From Phaeocystidibacter sp965659725 (GTDB lineage: Bacteria > Bacteroidota > Bacteroidia > Flavobacteriales > Schleiferiaceae), in assembly GCA_965659725.1 (NCBI GenBank), contig CBFHXG010000017.1:1-41863 (forward strand): 41,863 nucleotides of DNA. The letters are read 5' to 3'. The notes beneath the pieces were generated by a model. It saw only the letters and a program-made list of their open reading frames with translations, had not been told where the DNA came from and made no database searches. The position numbers were made by a program, and so were the translations under genes. How positions within the stretch are numbered: position 1 is the stretch's first letter; the number at the start of each line of letters is the position of its first letter. Below are positions 30,854 to 39,810 of the stretch, piece by piece.

Positions 30854-32449
30854 TCAAACTTCTTGAGCTGCTTCCATCTCCAAGAATTCATCGAACGACA
30901 TCAATTTGTCTGTGAACTCGGTAGGAGCAATACGAACCACACGGTTTGCAACGGTTTGAACGAAGGTGTGGTCATGCGATGTAAAGAGAACCGTTCCTGG
31001 GAAGTCTTTCAAGGCGTTATTGAATGCCTGAATTGACTCAAGATCTAAGTGGTTGGTAGGCTCATCGAGAATGAGAACATTGCCATGTGCGAGCATCATT
31101 CGGGAGATCATACAGCGCACTTTTTCACCACCAGAGAGCACATCCACATTCTTGAATACTTCTTCACCAGAGAATAACATCTTACCAAGGAAGCCACGAA
31201 CATAAACTTCATCCTTGTTCTCTGAATACTGACGAAGCCAATCAATAAGGTTCATATTTCCCTTGAAGTAGGCCGCATTCTCATTGGGGAGGTAGGCTGT
31301 GGTGATCGTCTGACCAAAGGAGAACTCTCCAGCGTCAGGTTTCACTTCTCCTACTAGCACTTTAAAGAAAGTACTGATAGCCAGTCCGTTATCAGCCACG
31401 AAGGCAATCTTATCACCTCGATTTACCTTCAAGTTGATATTTGTAAATAGAGGCTCGCCATCGATGGATTTAGACAATCCTTCTACATCGAGGATCTGGT
31501 TACCGGCTTCACGCTCTTGGTTAAAGATGATAGCAGGGTAGCGACGTGACGAAGGTTTGATCTCATCTACATTGATCTTTTCGAGCAACTTCTTACGAGA
31601 GGTGGCTTGACGAGATTTTGATGCGTTCGCACTGAATCGAGAGATGAACTCCTGAAGTTCCTTCTTCTTTTGTTCGGCTTTTTTGTTGGCTGCTGAACGC
31701 TGGCGAAGAGCCAATTGACTTGACTCGTACCAGAAGGTATAATTACCTGTGAATAGGTTGATCTTTCCGAAATCAATATCAGCGATTACAGTACAGACGG
31801 TATCTAGGAAGTGACGGTCGTGAGATACAACAATCACAGTGTTCTTGAAATCGAGAAGGTAGTTCTCAAGCCAAGTGATCGACTTTAGGTCCAAGTCGTT
31901 GGTAGGCTCATCGAGAATAAGGAGGTCAGGATTACCGAAAAGCGCCTGAGCGAGCAAGATGCGTACACGCTGAGTACCATCAAGGTCTTCGAGGGTTCTA
32001 TAGTGATCCGCTTCTTGAATACCGAGGCCGGAGAGTAAGGCTGCTGCATCAGATTCAGCGTTCCAGCCATCCATTTCGGCGAATTCATTCTCTAATTCTG
32101 CGGCTTTATTTCCGTCTTCTTCGGTGAAATCAGCTTTTGCGTAGATGGCATCTTTCTCTTGCATGATCTGCCAGAGACGTTCGTGTCCCATCATAACGGT
32201 ATCGATAGCTCTACAGTCGTTGTATTCGGAGTGATTCTGCTTGAGGATAGCCATACGTTTTCCTGGCTCCAAGCTCACGGAGCCGGAGTTAGGAGTTTGC
32301 TCCCCTGAAAGTATCTTTAGAAATGTCGATTTCCCGGCGCCATTGGCACCGATGATACCGTAGCAGTTCTCACCGTGGAACTTGAGATTTACATCATCGA
32401 AAAGAACGCGCTTTCCGAATTGAAGGGATACGTTGTTGACTGTAATCAC
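30854..32449 (-). CDS. ABC-F family ATPase (YbiT-like)
   Basis: The 531-residue protein has two ABC domains joined by a charged linker and no membrane segments, the layout of ribosome-associated ABC-F proteins. Domain 1: Walker A GANGAGKST near 36, Walker B LLILDEPTNDLD near 183, but signature LDGTQ in place of LSGGQ. Domain 2: Walker A position VADNGLAIST lacks the Lys, while signature LSGGEKVR and Walker B ILDEPTNHLDL are intact. This degenerate pattern resembles YbiT-type members and may be normal for the group. The start is GTG, 22 nt after a TACCTTTG element. Confidence 0.9.
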   Translation of the reverse strand: MITVNNVSLQFGKRVLFDDVNLKFHGENCYGIIGANGAGKSTFLKILSGEQTPNSGSVSLEPGKRMAILKQNHSEYNDCRAIDTVMMGHERLWQIMQEKDAIYAKADFTEEDGNKAAELENEFAEMDGWNAESDAAALLSGLGIQEADHYRTLEDLDGTQRVRILLAQALFGNPDLLILDEPTNDLDLKSITWLENYLLDFKNTVIVVSHDRHFLDTVCTVIADIDFGKINLFTGNYTFWYESSQLALRQRSAANKKAEQKKKELQEFISRFSANASKSRQATSRKKLLEKINVDEIKPSSRRYPAIIFNQEREAGNQILDVEGLSKSIDGEPLFTNINLKVNRGDKIAFVADNGLAISTFFKVLVGEVKPDAGEFSFGQTITTAYLPNENAAYFKGNMNLIDWLRQYSENKDEVYVRGFLGKMLFSGEEVFKNVDVLSGGEKVRCMISRMMLAHGNVLILDEPTNHLDLESIQAFNNALKDFPGTVLFTSHDHTFVQTVANRVVRIAPTEFTDKLMSFDEFLEMEAAQEV

Positions 32450-32471
32450 TATCTAGCTGTTTTTAAGGGTG

Positions 32472-32479
32472 CAAAGGTA
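32472..32479 (-). promoter_or_regulatory. Putative -7 element (TACCTTTG) of the ABC-F gene
   Basis: An exact TAnnTTTG match lies 22 nt before the GTG start of the ABC-F gene. The nearest minus-strand TTG is about 28 nt further upstream, longer than the usual spacing. Confidence 0.42.
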
Positions 32480-32884
32480 GGGAGAGTTTTGGAGAGTAAA
32501 GAGTAGTCAATTCGCCAAAAAAAGAATCTGATCCGGATAGAGTTAAATTTCAGAGCATATGAATTTAGAACTCGTGACTCAATCTTATATGAATTGTACA
32601 AGAGTACTTCATAGAAACAAATAATCCTGATGATATGATTTCTTTAAACAGTTCTGACATCATAGCTCGGTTCTAATCTTTATTCACAATAAATCTGATT
32701 TGATTAATCTAGCCCGAATCTATCTGTATCTGGATTTAATCAGGATGAGTCTTCACTGCGCCTGAATATCGTTTACTGAGGAATGTTTCATAGTCGTTGT
32801 CTGATTACAAGATTATACGTGTAGATGCTGATTTAATGTTTCAAATTATATCTTATAATTAATATTATGTTCAATAGTAGTAAT
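32480..32884. other. AT-rich gene-free stretch with scattered CTGAT repeats
   Basis: No reading frame of note and no tRNA-like fold is seen. The stretch is AT-rich and has recurring related words: AATCTGAT at 32525 and 32692, AATCCTGAT at 32623, its reverse complement-type AATCAGGAT at 32738, and CTGATT at 32801 and 32828. They are too degenerate to call a defined repeat. It could hold an unrecognised small RNA, a decayed gene or a structural site between the two minus-strand units. Confidence 0.5.
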
Positions 32885-32919
32885 TAAAAATAAGGGAAGC
32901 CTAATTAAAGACTCCCCTT
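32885..32919 (-). terminator. Probable intrinsic terminator of the TPR-protein gene
   Basis: On the minus strand an 8-bp stem AAGGGGAG/CTTCCCTT (one G-A mismatch) with a 12-nt loop is followed by TTATTTTTA. It lies 26 nt after the stop codon of the TPR gene. A second small stem GCGCA/TGCGC (32921-32940) sits between the stop and this hairpin. Confidence 0.65.
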
Positions 32920-32944
32920 TGCGCAATTTACTCAGTGCGCTTTT

Positions 32945-34306
32945 TTATTTTCCCTGTGCCTTAAGCGCTGCTGCTTTTTCATTGTACATCACGGCCTTGT
33001 CTCCATTGCCGAGTTTGTAATGTACCTCTGCCAAAGACTGAGCTGTACTTGAAGCTTCTGGATTCACTGCCTCAGCTCTTTCGAAATAAGACAACGCTTG
33101 CTGAAGCAATTCATCACGCTCAACTTTCAATGCGTCGTACTGACTTTGAGATGCGGATGACGGCAGGTCGTTCATTTCTTGTGACTTGTCGTTGCTCAAC
33201 TCTACATGCACCAAACCTGCCATGTAAAGCGCGTCCTCATGCGTAGAATCTACAGCAATAGTTCGCTTATAGTATTCAAGGCCTGTAGAAGGATCATTCT
33301 TGTGAACGTGATACACATAGCCTGTATTGTACAAGAAAAGAGTGTTATTTGGCTCATTTTCAAGACCTTCAGCCATCAATTCAACAGCTCCATCGTAATT
33401 CTCTTCATTGAAATACTTCTGAAGTACGGTCAAGAAAATGGATTGATTCTCAGGGTACTTAGCTCTTGCTTCCTGCAATGCGGTGTTGAATTCTTCGTCT
33501 CTTCCAGCCTTCGCAAGCAGATCGATGTATTGCACCCAAAGATCCGGCTCCACACTTGGGCTAAGCTCAGGTTCGCTAGCATTTCCTTGCTCTACATAGT
33601 AATCAACCGTTTCCTTATTCGGGAATGTAACGCGATTACCACCGTAGATAGCTGTCCAGGCGCGACCTGCGTAGCCCATTTCGATAAGGCTTGCGTACTT
33701 GCTGATCGCTTGGTCTCTGTATTCAGCTCTTTTAGCACTGTCCAAATTGGCGTCATTTTGAAGCTGATATCCCAAGATCGCTTGGTAATAGATGGATAGA
33801 GAATCTGTCTTCTCAAATTCTTGCCTAGCTCTCCACTCTGCCAATTGTCCGTACATTTCAAATGCCGCCTTCTTGTCAGATTGAGAAACACCTGCAGCTA
33901 CATCTGAATAATTGGTAAACAAGTAAGGCAGCGCTTCTAGAACTTCTTCTTCATATCGATCATCATCTACGCTGTAGTTGTAGTCCAATAATGATAGATA
34001 GCTATTGATAGAAGTTGTTACGTTAGCTAATTCAGGAGTTTGCTGAGCTTGAAGTGCTTGATTTACAAATTCACTGTAAATCTGACCTTGATAGAAATAG
34101 TACTTTTGAGTCTCCTTTTCACTTAGATCTTCCATGCCTGAGGCTTCGATCTGTGATGTTGCTTCATCAATATGCTCTTTCGCCGATGCGAAATCCTCTC
34201 TATTGATTGCGATACCTGCACTAGTGATCTGTGAACCCTGAGCAACTGCAACAGAGCCGATCGCTAGACCAGCCATCACTGAAAATAAACGTGCTTTCGT
34301 CAACAT
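32945..34306 (-). CDS. Exported TPR-repeat protein
   Basis: The 453-residue protein has a signal peptide (MLTKARLFSVMAGLAIGSVAVAQ) and several TPR-like helix pairs. The clearest are near residues 285-365 (FNEENYDGAVELMAEGLENEPNNTLFLYNTGYVY in parts; GLEYYKRTIAVDSTHEDALYMAGLV in parts) and the last 40 residues. Acidic overall. The position directly downstream of gyrA matches a gene order I associate with Flavobacteriia. TPR proteins act as protein-interaction scaffolds; the specific role is unknown. A TATTTTTG element upstream suggests its own promoter. Confidence 0.87.
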   Translation of the reverse strand: MLTKARLFSVMAGLAIGSVAVAQGSQITSAGIAINREDFASAKEHIDEATSQIEASGMEDLSEKETQKYYFYQGQIYSEFVNQALQAQQTPELANVTTSINSYLSLLDYNYSVDDDRYEEEVLEALPYLFTNYSDVAAGVSQSDKKAAFEMYGQLAEWRARQEFEKTDSLSIYYQAILGYQLQNDANLDSAKRAEYRDQAISKYASLIEMGYAGRAWTAIYGGNRVTFPNKETVDYYVEQGNASEPELSPSVEPDLWVQYIDLLAKAGRDEEFNTALQEARAKYPENQSIFLTVLQKYFNEENYDGAVELMAEGLENEPNNTLFLYNTGYVYHVHKNDPSTGLEYYKRTIAVDSTHEDALYMAGLVHVELSNDKSQEMNDLPSSASQSQYDALKVERDELLQQALSYFERAEAVNPEASSTAQSLAEVHYKLGNGDKAVMYNEKAAALKAQGK

Positions 34307-34335
34307 ATTCTAATTTTCTGTGGTTTCGAGTTTTG

Positions 34336-34343
34336 CAAAAATA
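34336..34343 (-). promoter_or_regulatory. Putative -7 element (TATTTTTG) of the TPR gene
   Basis: An exact TAnnTTTG match in the 62-nt gap between gyrA and the TPR gene, 29 nt before the TPR start. It suggests independent transcription in addition to any read-through from gyrA. Confidence 0.4.
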
Positions 34344-34368
34344 AGGAAAGTCAATAGGCTATGCTACT

Positions 34369-36903
34369 CTATTCCTCTACACTTTCCATGCCATCAGCCT
34401 CTCCAGCTGCTTCAGCTCCATTTTCGTTCTCTACTCCTTCTACATCTTCTAACGCTTCTTCCTCGTCACTGGTTGGAACTTTCGCAACACTGGCGATTTC
34501 ATCTTTGCTCTTGAGGTTGATTAGACGAACACCTTGCGTTGCTCTACCCATCACGCGAAGCTGATCAACATTCATTCGGATCATAACGCCGGAACGGTTG
34601 ATGATCATTAAATCATCTTCATCTGTAACAGCCTTTATCGCAATAAGGTTTCCGGTCTTGTCAGTGATACTCATTGTTTTCACACCCTTGCCACCTCTAT
34701 TGGTTACTCGGTAGTCTTCTAACAATGAGCGCTTTCCATAGCCTTTCTCACTCACTACAAGGATATCGCCTTCACCCTCCTGGATGCAGACCATACCGAT
34801 CACCTCGTCCTTCTCAGATCCCAAGCTCATTCCGCGAACACCAGACGCGGTACGTCCCATGTTACGCACGGCCGATTCATGGAATCGGATAGCCTTGCCC
34901 GAGCGCACTGCCATCAAGATCTCACTATTTCCATCGGTAAGTTTGGCCTCGAGCAATCGATCTCCCTCACGGATTCCGATTGCATTGATACCATTCACTC
35001 GCGGACGGCTGTATGCCTCAAGTGATGTTTTCTTTACCACACCTTGCTTGGTACACATCACGATGTTGTGACTATTGATGTACTCCTCGTCTTTCAAATT
35101 CAAGACATTGATGAAGGCGCGAACAGAATCGTCTTGAGGAATATTGATCAAGTTTTGGATCGCTCGACCCTTACTTGCCCTTGTTCCTTCTGGTATCTCG
35201 AACACACGCAACCAGAAACACCTACCCTGCTCCGTGAAAAACAACATGTATTGGTGGTTCGTCGCTGCGAAAACGTATTCAATAAAGTCGGAATCACGCG
35301 TAGATGCCGCCTTGGAACCTACCCCTCCTCTACTTTGTGTGCGGTATTCACTCAGAGATGTACGCTTGATGTATCCTGCATGAGAGATGGTAATAACTAC
35401 CTCCTCATCTGGGATCATGTCTTCTATGCTCACATCGCCACCTGCGTATTCAATGTTGGTGCGACGCTCATCTCCATACTTCTCCTTGATCTCGAGTAGC
35501 TCATCTTTTATGATGGTCATCCTTAGATCTTTCTCATCTAGAATGCGCTTGTAATAAGCGATCTTCTCCATCAATTCAGCGTATTCACTCTTTATCTTGT
35601 CTCTTTCAAGTCCGGTTAGCTTCTGTAGACGCAATTCGAGGATCGCCTTTGCCTGAACTTCTGTCAAGCCAAAGTTGCTCATCAAACCATCCTTCGCCTC
35701 ATCCACTGTCGCACTAGCGCGAATCAACTTGATAACCTCGTCCAGATTATCAATGGCAATCAACAAACCTTCCAATATGTGTGCACGCTTCTCAGCCTGT
35801 GAAAGCTCATACTTGGTGCGGCGGACAACTACATCGTGACGGTGATTGACAAAATGGCGGATCAGGTCCTTGAGATTAAGCATCTCTGGACGTCCATTCA
35901 CCAACGCGATACTGTTGATACTGAAAGAAGATTGAAGCGAAGTGTACTTGAATAATTTATTCAATACAACATTCGGAACTGCGTCACGCTTAAGTACATA
36001 AACGATTCGCATACCACCTCTATCCGACTCATCGCGGATATCGGAAATACCGTCCAACTTCTTATCGTTGATCAAGTCGGCCGTCTTCTTGATCATCTCG
36101 GCCTTATTGACCTGGTATGGGATCTCATTTACGATGATGCACTCCCTACCATTGACTTCTTCAATATTAGTCTTGGCACGCAGCACTACTCTACCTCTAC
36201 CGGTGTGATATGCATCTCGAACACCTTCATATCCGTAGATAGTACCTCCTGTAGGGAAATCCGGTGCCTTGATCGTTTCGATCAACTCATCGATCTCCAC
36301 ATCATTATTCTCGATGTACTGAACCGTCGCCGCAATGGTGTCGGTCAAGTTGTGCGGAGCCATATTCGTTGCCATACCTACGGCGATACCACTGGCTCCA
36401 TTAACTAAAAGCTGTGGAATTCGCGTAGGAAGTACCGTTGGCTCCTTTAGTGAATCGTCGAAGTTCAACTGGAAGTCAACCGTATCCTTATCGATATCGG
36501 TTAACATTTCCTCAGCGATCTTCTTCAAACGAACCTCGGTATAACGCATCGCTGCCGGACTATCTCCGTCAACCGATCCAAAGTTACCTTGTCCGTCTAC
36601 CAACGTGTAGCGCAATGACCAATCTTGGGCCATACGTACCATGGTATCATATACTGAGCTATCTCCGTGAGGGTGGAATTTACCGAGTACCTCACCGACG
36701 ATACGTGCAGATTTCTTGTAAGACCGATTGGATAAGACGCCAAGCTCGTGCATTCCATATAATACACGTCTGTGTACAGGCTTCAATCCATCACGCACAT
36801 CGGGTAGCGCACGTGAAACGATCACCGACATTGAGTAGTCGATGTAAGAGGACTTCATCTCCTCTTCGATGTTTATCGGTATTATCCGTTCTCCTTCAGC
36901 CAT
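34369..36903 (-). CDS. gyrA: DNA gyrase subunit A
   Basis: The 844-residue protein is full-length GyrA. The winged-helix/tower domain contains the catalytic Tyr121 in AAMRYTEVRL and the quinolone region HPHGDSSVYD (residues 77-86) with Ser82 and Asp86, the unmutated sensitive-type residues. The C-terminal beta-pinwheel follows, with a GyrA box in the form QSRGGVG instead of the classical QRRGGKG. The tail is acidic (Glu/Asp-rich last 30 residues). GyrA with GyrB introduces negative supercoils. Divergent from clpC. Confidence 0.98.
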   Translation of the reverse strand: MAEGERIIPINIEEEMKSSYIDYSMSVIVSRALPDVRDGLKPVHRRVLYGMHELGVLSNRSYKKSARIVGEVLGKFHPHGDSSVYDTMVRMAQDWSLRYTLVDGQGNFGSVDGDSPAAMRYTEVRLKKIAEEMLTDIDKDTVDFQLNFDDSLKEPTVLPTRIPQLLVNGASGIAVGMATNMAPHNLTDTIAATVQYIENNDVEIDELIETIKAPDFPTGGTIYGYEGVRDAYHTGRGRVVLRAKTNIEEVNGRECIIVNEIPYQVNKAEMIKKTADLINDKKLDGISDIRDESDRGGMRIVYVLKRDAVPNVVLNKLFKYTSLQSSFSINSIALVNGRPEMLNLKDLIRHFVNHRHDVVVRRTKYELSQAEKRAHILEGLLIAIDNLDEVIKLIRASATVDEAKDGLMSNFGLTEVQAKAILELRLQKLTGLERDKIKSEYAELMEKIAYYKRILDEKDLRMTIIKDELLEIKEKYGDERRTNIEYAGGDVSIEDMIPDEEVVITISHAGYIKRTSLSEYRTQSRGGVGSKAASTRDSDFIEYVFAATNHQYMLFFTEQGRCFWLRVFEIPEGTRASKGRAIQNLINIPQDDSVRAFINVLNLKDEEYINSHNIVMCTKQGVVKKTSLEAYSRPRVNGINAIGIREGDRLLEAKLTDGNSEILMAVRSGKAIRFHESAVRNMGRTASGVRGMSLGSEKDEVIGMVCIQEGEGDILVVSEKGYGKRSLLEDYRVTNRGGKGVKTMSITDKTGNLIAIKAVTDEDDLMIINRSGVMIRMNVDQLRVMGRATQGVRLINLKSKDEIASVAKVPTSDEEEALEDVEGVENENGAEAAGEADGMESVEE

Positions 36904-36946
36904 AATGTCAGTTTCATTTGATCACAATACAGAGTATGACAAGTTT

Positions 36947-36975
36947 CAAAAATAGGGTTTCACCCACGTTACGCA
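36947..36975 (-). promoter_or_regulatory. gyrA promoter: -33 TTG and -7 TATTTTTG
   Basis: On the minus strand TTG (36975-36973) is followed after 18 nt by an exact TAnnTTTG element (36954-36947), the standard Bacteroidota arrangement. The element lies 43 nt before the gyrA start. It is the most complete promoter seen in the window. Confidence 0.55.
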
Positions 36976-37068
36976 ATGCATCCTTAGCCCGAAAAATGGG
37001 GAGTTTTTACACATTTCCGTGTTTATAACTCCGATCTTTATTAATTTCCTATTCAGCCCCCGAAAAGG

Positions 37069-37076
37069 TACATTTG
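37069..37076 (+). promoter_or_regulatory. Putative -7 element (TACATTTG) of clpC
   Basis: An exact TAnnTTTG match 67 nt upstream of the clpC ATG in the 240-nt divergent region. No clear -33 TTG is present at the usual distance. Confidence 0.38.
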
Positions 37077-37143
37077 ATTCAAACCAAGCTGGCACAACTT
37101 TCGTTATAACCTGTACAGACTAAAGCACCAGCGCATAATTATT

Positions 37144-39732
37144 ATGGACGAGAATTTTTCACCCAGAGTTAAGGATGTAATCAGCTACAGCAAAGAGGAA
37201 GCTCTGCGCCTCGGGCATGATTACATTGGTACTGAGCATCTTATGCTCGGGCTTATTCGTGAAGGTGAGGGTACAGCCGTTCAGATCTTAGAAGATTTAG
37301 GTATCGATATCCGCACAGTGCGGAATAAAATTGAGAATATCTCCGTGCCTTCTGCGGCACGTCAACTTTCTTCCAAAAAGAATCTGCCCTTGACCCGACA
37401 AGCGGAAAAGGCGCTGAAAACAACCTTCCTAGAAGCGAAGATCTTTCAAAGTAATATCATAAGGACTCCACATTTACTGTTGTGCATACTCAGGAATGAG
37501 GATGATCCGGTAACCCGACTCTTAAAACAAATGGGTATCGATTACGAAAGTTTCAAAGGTGAGTTTCAAGCACATCGCCTCGATAGAGATGCGGGAGACC
37601 CCTCCTCTACCTCCGAGCCAAAATCGGAAATGTCATTTGGCGACGAAGACGACGATTTCGATAGCAAAGGCAGTGGCGGATATCAAAGCTCCAGTAGCTC
37701 AAAAGCGAAATCAGATTCGAAGACGAAGACACCTGTTCTTGATAATTTTGGTAGAGACCTCACCAAGTTGGCTGAGGATTCGAAGTTGGACCCAGTTGTA
37801 GGTCGTGAAAAGGAGATAGAACGTGTGTCTCAGATCCTATCACGCCGTAAGAAGAACAACCCACTTCTGATCGGTGAGCCAGGTGTAGGTAAATCGGCTA
37901 TCGCTGAAGGACTTGCACTTCGTATCGTCAAGAAGAAAGTGAGTCGCGTACTTTTCAATAAACGAGTAGTAACACTAGACCTTGCCTCTCTTGTAGCCGG
38001 CACGAAGTACCGTGGCCAGTTTGAAGAGAGAATGAAGGCGCTCATGAATGAACTCGAGAAGAATGATGACATCATCCTGTTCATCGATGAGCTTCATACG
38101 ATCGTTGGAGCAGGTGGCGCTACCGGTTCGCTCGATGCATCGAATATGTTCAAACCTGCCTTGGCACGTGGTGAGATCCAATGCATCGGAGCAACTACAT
38201 TGGACGAATATCGTCAGTATATCGAAAAGGATGGTGCACTCGAGCGTCGTTTCCAAAAGGTAATAGTGGAACCTACTTCTGTGGAGGAAACCATACAGAT
38301 CCTTGAGAATGTAAAGGATAAATACGAGGACCACCACAACGTAACTTACACTCGAGAGGCCATTGAAGCTTGCGTGCACCTCACGCAACGCTATATCAGC
38401 GACCGACATCTTCCTGATAAGGCGATCGATGCGCTGGACGAGGCCGGATCGCGTGTTCACATTACCAGCATCAAGGTTCCTAAAGATGTTCTCGATCTCG
38501 AAAAGGATCTAGAGCGCATTCGTGAGGACAAGATATCCGTAGTGAAGAAACAGCGCTACGAGGAAGCTGCCAAGCTTCGCGATGATGAAAAGCAGATCGA
38601 GCAAAGACTCGAAGAGGCTCAACGTCAGTGGGAAGCTGATGTGAAAGAAAATCGTGAAACCGTTGCAGAGGAAAATGTAGCAGAAGTTGTGGCTATGATG
38701 ACCGGAATCCCGGTTCAACGCGTAGCTCAGCAAGAAAGCCAGCGTTTATCTCGTATGAGCGAAGATCTCAAAGGACGAGTTATTGGTCAAGACGATGCAG
38801 TTCAAAAGGTGGTCAAGGCCATCCAAAGGAACCGTGCAGGCCTGAAAGATCCAAATAAACCGATCGGGTCATTTATATTCCTAGGTCCTACAGGTGTTGG
38901 TAAAACACAATTGGCCAAGGAGCTTGCCAAGACCTTGTTCGATAGCGAAGATGCACTCATTCGAATCGACATGAGTGAGTATATGGAGAAGTTTGCACTT
39001 TCTAGATTGGTTGGAGCGCCTCCGGGATACGTTGGATACGAAGAAGGTGGTCAGCTGACCGAAAAGGTACGCCGCAAGCCGTATAGTGTCATCTTGCTCG
39101 ACGAGATCGAAAAGGCACACCCAGACATCTTCAACCTTCTGTTACAGGCGTTGGACGATGGTATGATGACAGATAGCTTGGGCCGAAAGATCGATTTCAA
39201 GAACTGTATCATCATAATGACTTCCAATATCGGTAGCCGTCAGTTGAAGGACTTCGGTCAAGGTGTTGGCTTTGGAACTCAAGCGAGGTCAGAGGCCTCC
39301 GATGCAGATACGAAGAGTATCATCGAAAAGGCACTAAAGAAGGCCTTTGCCCCTGAATTCTTGAACCGAATCGATGATGTTGTCCTTTTCAACTCTTTGA
39401 AAGAAGAGGATATCCATAAGATCATCGACCTTGAGTTAGCCAAGCTCTTCAAGCGCATCCACAATCTAGGTTACGAAATGAAGATCTCCAAGCCAGCTAA
39501 GAGCTTTATCGCCGACAAGGGCTATGATGAAGCATATGGTGCTCGACCTTTGGCAAGAGCCATTCAGAAGTATATCGAGGATTCTCTAGCAGAAGAGATC
39601 ATCAATAAAAAGGTTTCTGAAGGAGATGTAGTTAAGATCGATTTCGACAAGAAGAAGGAAGAGATCGTTATCTCCATCGAAAGTCCGAAGGATAAAGAGG
39701 AAACTACGAATGACGAGGGCTCCCAGAAGTGA
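37144..39732 (+). CDS. clpC: ATP-dependent Clp protease ATP-binding subunit ClpC
   Basis: The 862-residue Hsp100 protein has the double Clp N-domain (residues 1-145, IGTEHLMLGLIREGEG). The first AAA+ domain has Walker A GEPGVGKSA and Walker B IILFIDELHT. The UVR-type middle domain has VVKKQRYEEAAKLRD, and the second AAA+ domain has GPTGVGKTQ and VILLDEIEKAH. ClpC unfolds substrates for the ClpP protease, with adaptors in Gram-positives. A low-complexity Ser/Lys linker at 150-195 follows the N-domain. Followed by a strong terminator. Confidence 0.97.
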   Translation: MDENFSPRVKDVISYSKEEALRLGHDYIGTEHLMLGLIREGEGTAVQILEDLGIDIRTVRNKIENISVPSAARQLSSKKNLPLTRQAEKALKTTFLEAKIFQSNIIRTPHLLLCILRNEDDPVTRLLKQMGIDYESFKGEFQAHRLDRDAGDPSSTSEPKSEMSFGDEDDDFDSKGSGGYQSSSSSKAKSDSKTKTPVLDNFGRDLTKLAEDSKLDPVVGREKEIERVSQILSRRKKNNPLLIGEPGVGKSAIAEGLALRIVKKKVSRVLFNKRVVTLDLASLVAGTKYRGQFEERMKALMNELEKNDDIILFIDELHTIVGAGGATGSLDASNMFKPALARGEIQCIGATTLDEYRQYIEKDGALERRFQKVIVEPTSVEETIQILENVKDKYEDHHNVTYTREAIEACVHLTQRYISDRHLPDKAIDALDEAGSRVHITSIKVPKDVLDLEKDLERIREDKISVVKKQRYEEAAKLRDDEKQIEQRLEEAQRQWEADVKENRETVAEENVAEVVAMMTGIPVQRVAQQESQRLSRMSEDLKGRVIGQDDAVQKVVKAIQRNRAGLKDPNKPIGSFIFLGPTGVGKTQLAKELAKTLFDSEDALIRIDMSEYMEKFALSRLVGAPPGYVGYEEGGQLTEKVRRKPYSVILLDEIEKAHPDIFNLLLQALDDGMMTDSLGRKIDFKNCIIIMTSNIGSRQLKDFGQGVGFGTQARSEASDADTKSIIEKALKKAFAPEFLNRIDDVVLFNSLKEEDIHKIIDLELAKLFKRIHNLGYEMKISKPAKSFIADKGYDEAYGARPLARAIQKYIEDSLAEEIINKKVSEGDVVKIDFDKKKEEIVISIESPKDKEETTNDEGSQK

Positions 39733-39751
39733 TTGAAGCTCGCGAGAATAG

Positions 39752-39789
39752 AAAAAGCCGCACTCATTTCAAGTGCGGCTTTTTTTTTC
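39752..39789 (+). terminator. Strong (bidirectional) terminator after clpC
   Basis: A perfect 8-bp stem GCCGCACT/AGTGCGGC with a 7-nt loop is flanked by an A-run on the left and ten T on the right. It can therefore end both the clpC transcript and the convergent dienelactone-hydrolase-like transcript. Confidence 0.93.
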
Positions 39790-39810
39790 TAGATCTCTCA
39801 GTTTGAAGAT

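Noticed and set aside
32480..32884. tRNA, CRISPR or IS remnant in the gene-free stretch
   Set aside because: No cloverleaf, regular direct repeats, terminal inverted repeats or transposase fragments were seen.
33206..33799. 197-codon open frame antisense to the TPR gene
   Set aside because: The product is Cys/Ile-rich without domain features and lies wholly opposite a clear TPR coding region.
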